Part shown: positions 6,319 through 7,043 of the stretch, one piece after another | Layout of the letters: every line of letters begins with the position of its first letter | Numbering within the stretch: the first letter of the stretch is position 1 | Assembly: GCA_013298245.1 (NCBI GenBank) | Contig: JAAFHD010000126.1 | Span: 1 to 7,043 of the forward strand | Length of the DNA: 7,043 nucleotides | DNA from: Alphaproteobacteria bacterium | Lineage (GTDB): Bacteria; Pseudomonadota; Alphaproteobacteria; Acetobacterales; Acetobacteraceae | Direction of reading: 5' to 3' | Position numbers and translations under genes: made by a program | The notes under the pieces: model-generated | Databases searched by the model: none | What the model saw: the letters and a program-made list of their open reading frames with translations, nothing else | Told to the model about the DNA's origin: nothing

Positions 6319-6980
6319 CGCGGGCCGCGCGCCTGCTGGAGCTGATGCAGGCGCTGCGCAGGCGCAAGCGACCGGTCACGGCGGCGATACTGGCAGCGCA
6401 ATGCGGCGTGTCGGTGCGCACGCTGTATCGGGACATCGCGACGCTGCAATCGCAGGGCGCCTGCATCGAGGGCGAGGGCGGCGTGGGCTATGTGCTGCGC
6501 CCCGGATTTTTCCTGCCGCCTTTGGCCTTCACCGAGGACGAACTGGACGCGCTTCTTCTGGGCCTCGGCCTGGTCGCCGAGCGCGGCGATGAAGACCTGG
6601 CGCTGGCCGCCGGCACCGCGCGCAACAAGATCGGCGCCGTGCTGCCGCAAGGCGCGCCACCCGATGCCGTGCTCCGCGCCGGCCCCGCGCGCGGCGTGCC
6701 GCATCTTGCCGAACTGCGCCGCGCCATCCATGCGGAGGAGACGCTGCGCATCGACTACACGGATGGCAAGGGCGCCAAGACGCAACGCGTGATCTGGCCC
6801 ATCCTCATCGGATTTTTCGAAGGTGCGGAAGTGGTTGGCGCCTGGTGCGAACTGCGCCGCGACATGCGCCATTTCCGGCTGGACCGCATCGCTACGGTCA
6901 CGCCCACCGGAGCACGCATGCCACGCCGCCACCGCCTGCTGCTGGCCGAATGGCGCACGCGCGAACTCGAAGACCCCTGA
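6315..6980 (+). CDS. YafY-type HTH/WYL-domain transcriptional regulator
   Basis: The 221-residue protein starts at GTG 6315, giving a four-base GTGA overlap with the lipoprotein stop. This start yields (M)TRAARLLELMQALRRRK, the usual opening of the family; the later in-frame ATG at 6345 would remove the first helix. Residues about 1-60 form a winged helix-turn-helix, with VTAAILAAQCGVSVRTLYRD (21-40) as helix-turn-helix and IEGEGGVGYVL (51-61) as wing. Residues about 130-197 form a WYL domain, with RIDYTD (145-150) and the signature AWCELRRDMRHFRLDRI (176-192). WYL domains sense ligands, and in some relatives nucleic acid. Regulators of this short class often control adjacent genes. The coupling with the amidase suggests local or self regulation, but this is inference. 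No strong ribosome site precedes the GTG, so translation probably depends on coupling. Confidence 0.9.
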   Translation: MTRAARLLELMQALRRRKRPVTAAILAAQCGVSVRTLYRDIATLQSQGACIEGEGGVGYVLRPGFFLPPLAFTEDELDALLLGLGLVAERGDEDLALAAGTARNKIGAVLPQGAPPDAVLRAGPARGVPHLAELRRAIHAEETLRIDYTDGKGAKTQRVIWPILIGFFEGAEVVGAWCELRRDMRHFRLDRIATVTPTGARMPRRHRLLLAEWRTRELEDP

Positions 6981-6992
6981 CGGAATCTGTCA
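6978..6992. promoter_or_regulatory. Candidate operator: 15-bp inverted repeat
   Basis: TGACGGAATCTGTCA overlaps the WYL regulator's stop codon. The half-sites TGACGGA and TGACAGA (reverse complement of TCTGTCA) match at six of seven positions around a central A. It sits immediately before the next possible gene start, where an operator for the preceding regulator or for another repressor would be expected. Binding is inferred only. Confidence 0.45.
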
Positions 6993-7015
6993 CACCCCGC
7001 GCGCAGCATCCGCGC

Positions 7016-7043
7016 ATGGTACACGCATCGAACTGGATCGTCG
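7016..7043 (+). CDS. Possible start of a further gene (only nine codons visible)
   Basis: An ATG at 7016 opens the frame MVHASNWIV to the window edge, downstream of the regulator and its inverted repeat. No Shine-Dalgarno sequence precedes it, and nine residues cannot identify a family. The opening is vaguely like that of some small VOC (glyoxalase-fold) proteins, but this is a weak impression. The true start could also lie further right. Confidence 0.25.

Overview
The window is high-GC, densely packed bacterial DNA with GC-rich codon use throughout. It carries type I-secretion-style calcium-binding proteins, a short lipoprotein and a YafY-type WYL regulator. This suggests a high-GC alphaproteobacterium, perhaps Acetobacteraceae (Roseomonas-like). 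That assignment is inferred from protein style and has moderate confidence at best. No RNA gene, CRISPR array, insertion sequence or phage gene was found.

Left half (1-4517, minus strand): two tandem paralogous RTX proteins. The upstream copy (4517 to 1941, 858 aa) is complete. The downstream copy (1878 to beyond base 1, first 626 aa) is cut by the window edge. The gap between them is 62 bp. Both proteins start with about 390 residues of beta-propeller-like repeats, which I count as seven blades, and neither has an N-terminal signal peptide. Both continue into a C-terminal region of glycine/aspartate nonapeptide calcium-binding repeats arranged in modules of about 110 residues. The complete copy ends with a hydrophobic tail typical of type I secretion substrates. 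No ABC transporter or membrane-fusion gene for their export lies in the window.

Centre (4518-4597): an 80-bp divergent intergenic region separates the RTX pair from a rightward gene group.

Right half (4598-6980, plus strand): three genes overlap by one and four bases, so they probably form one translationally coupled operon. They are an amidase-signature hydrolase with an intact Ser-cisSer-Lys triad, a 109-residue putative lipoprotein of unknown function, and a YafY-type HTH/WYL transcriptional regulator. A near-perfect 15-bp inverted repeat overlaps the regulator's stop codon, just before a possible further gene start at 7016. It is a candidate operator for this regulator or for the next gene.

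Most individual families here are known. The points most worth a second look are the paralogous propeller-RTX pair with shared modules and the candidate operator. I see no clear evidence of a wholly undescribed system.
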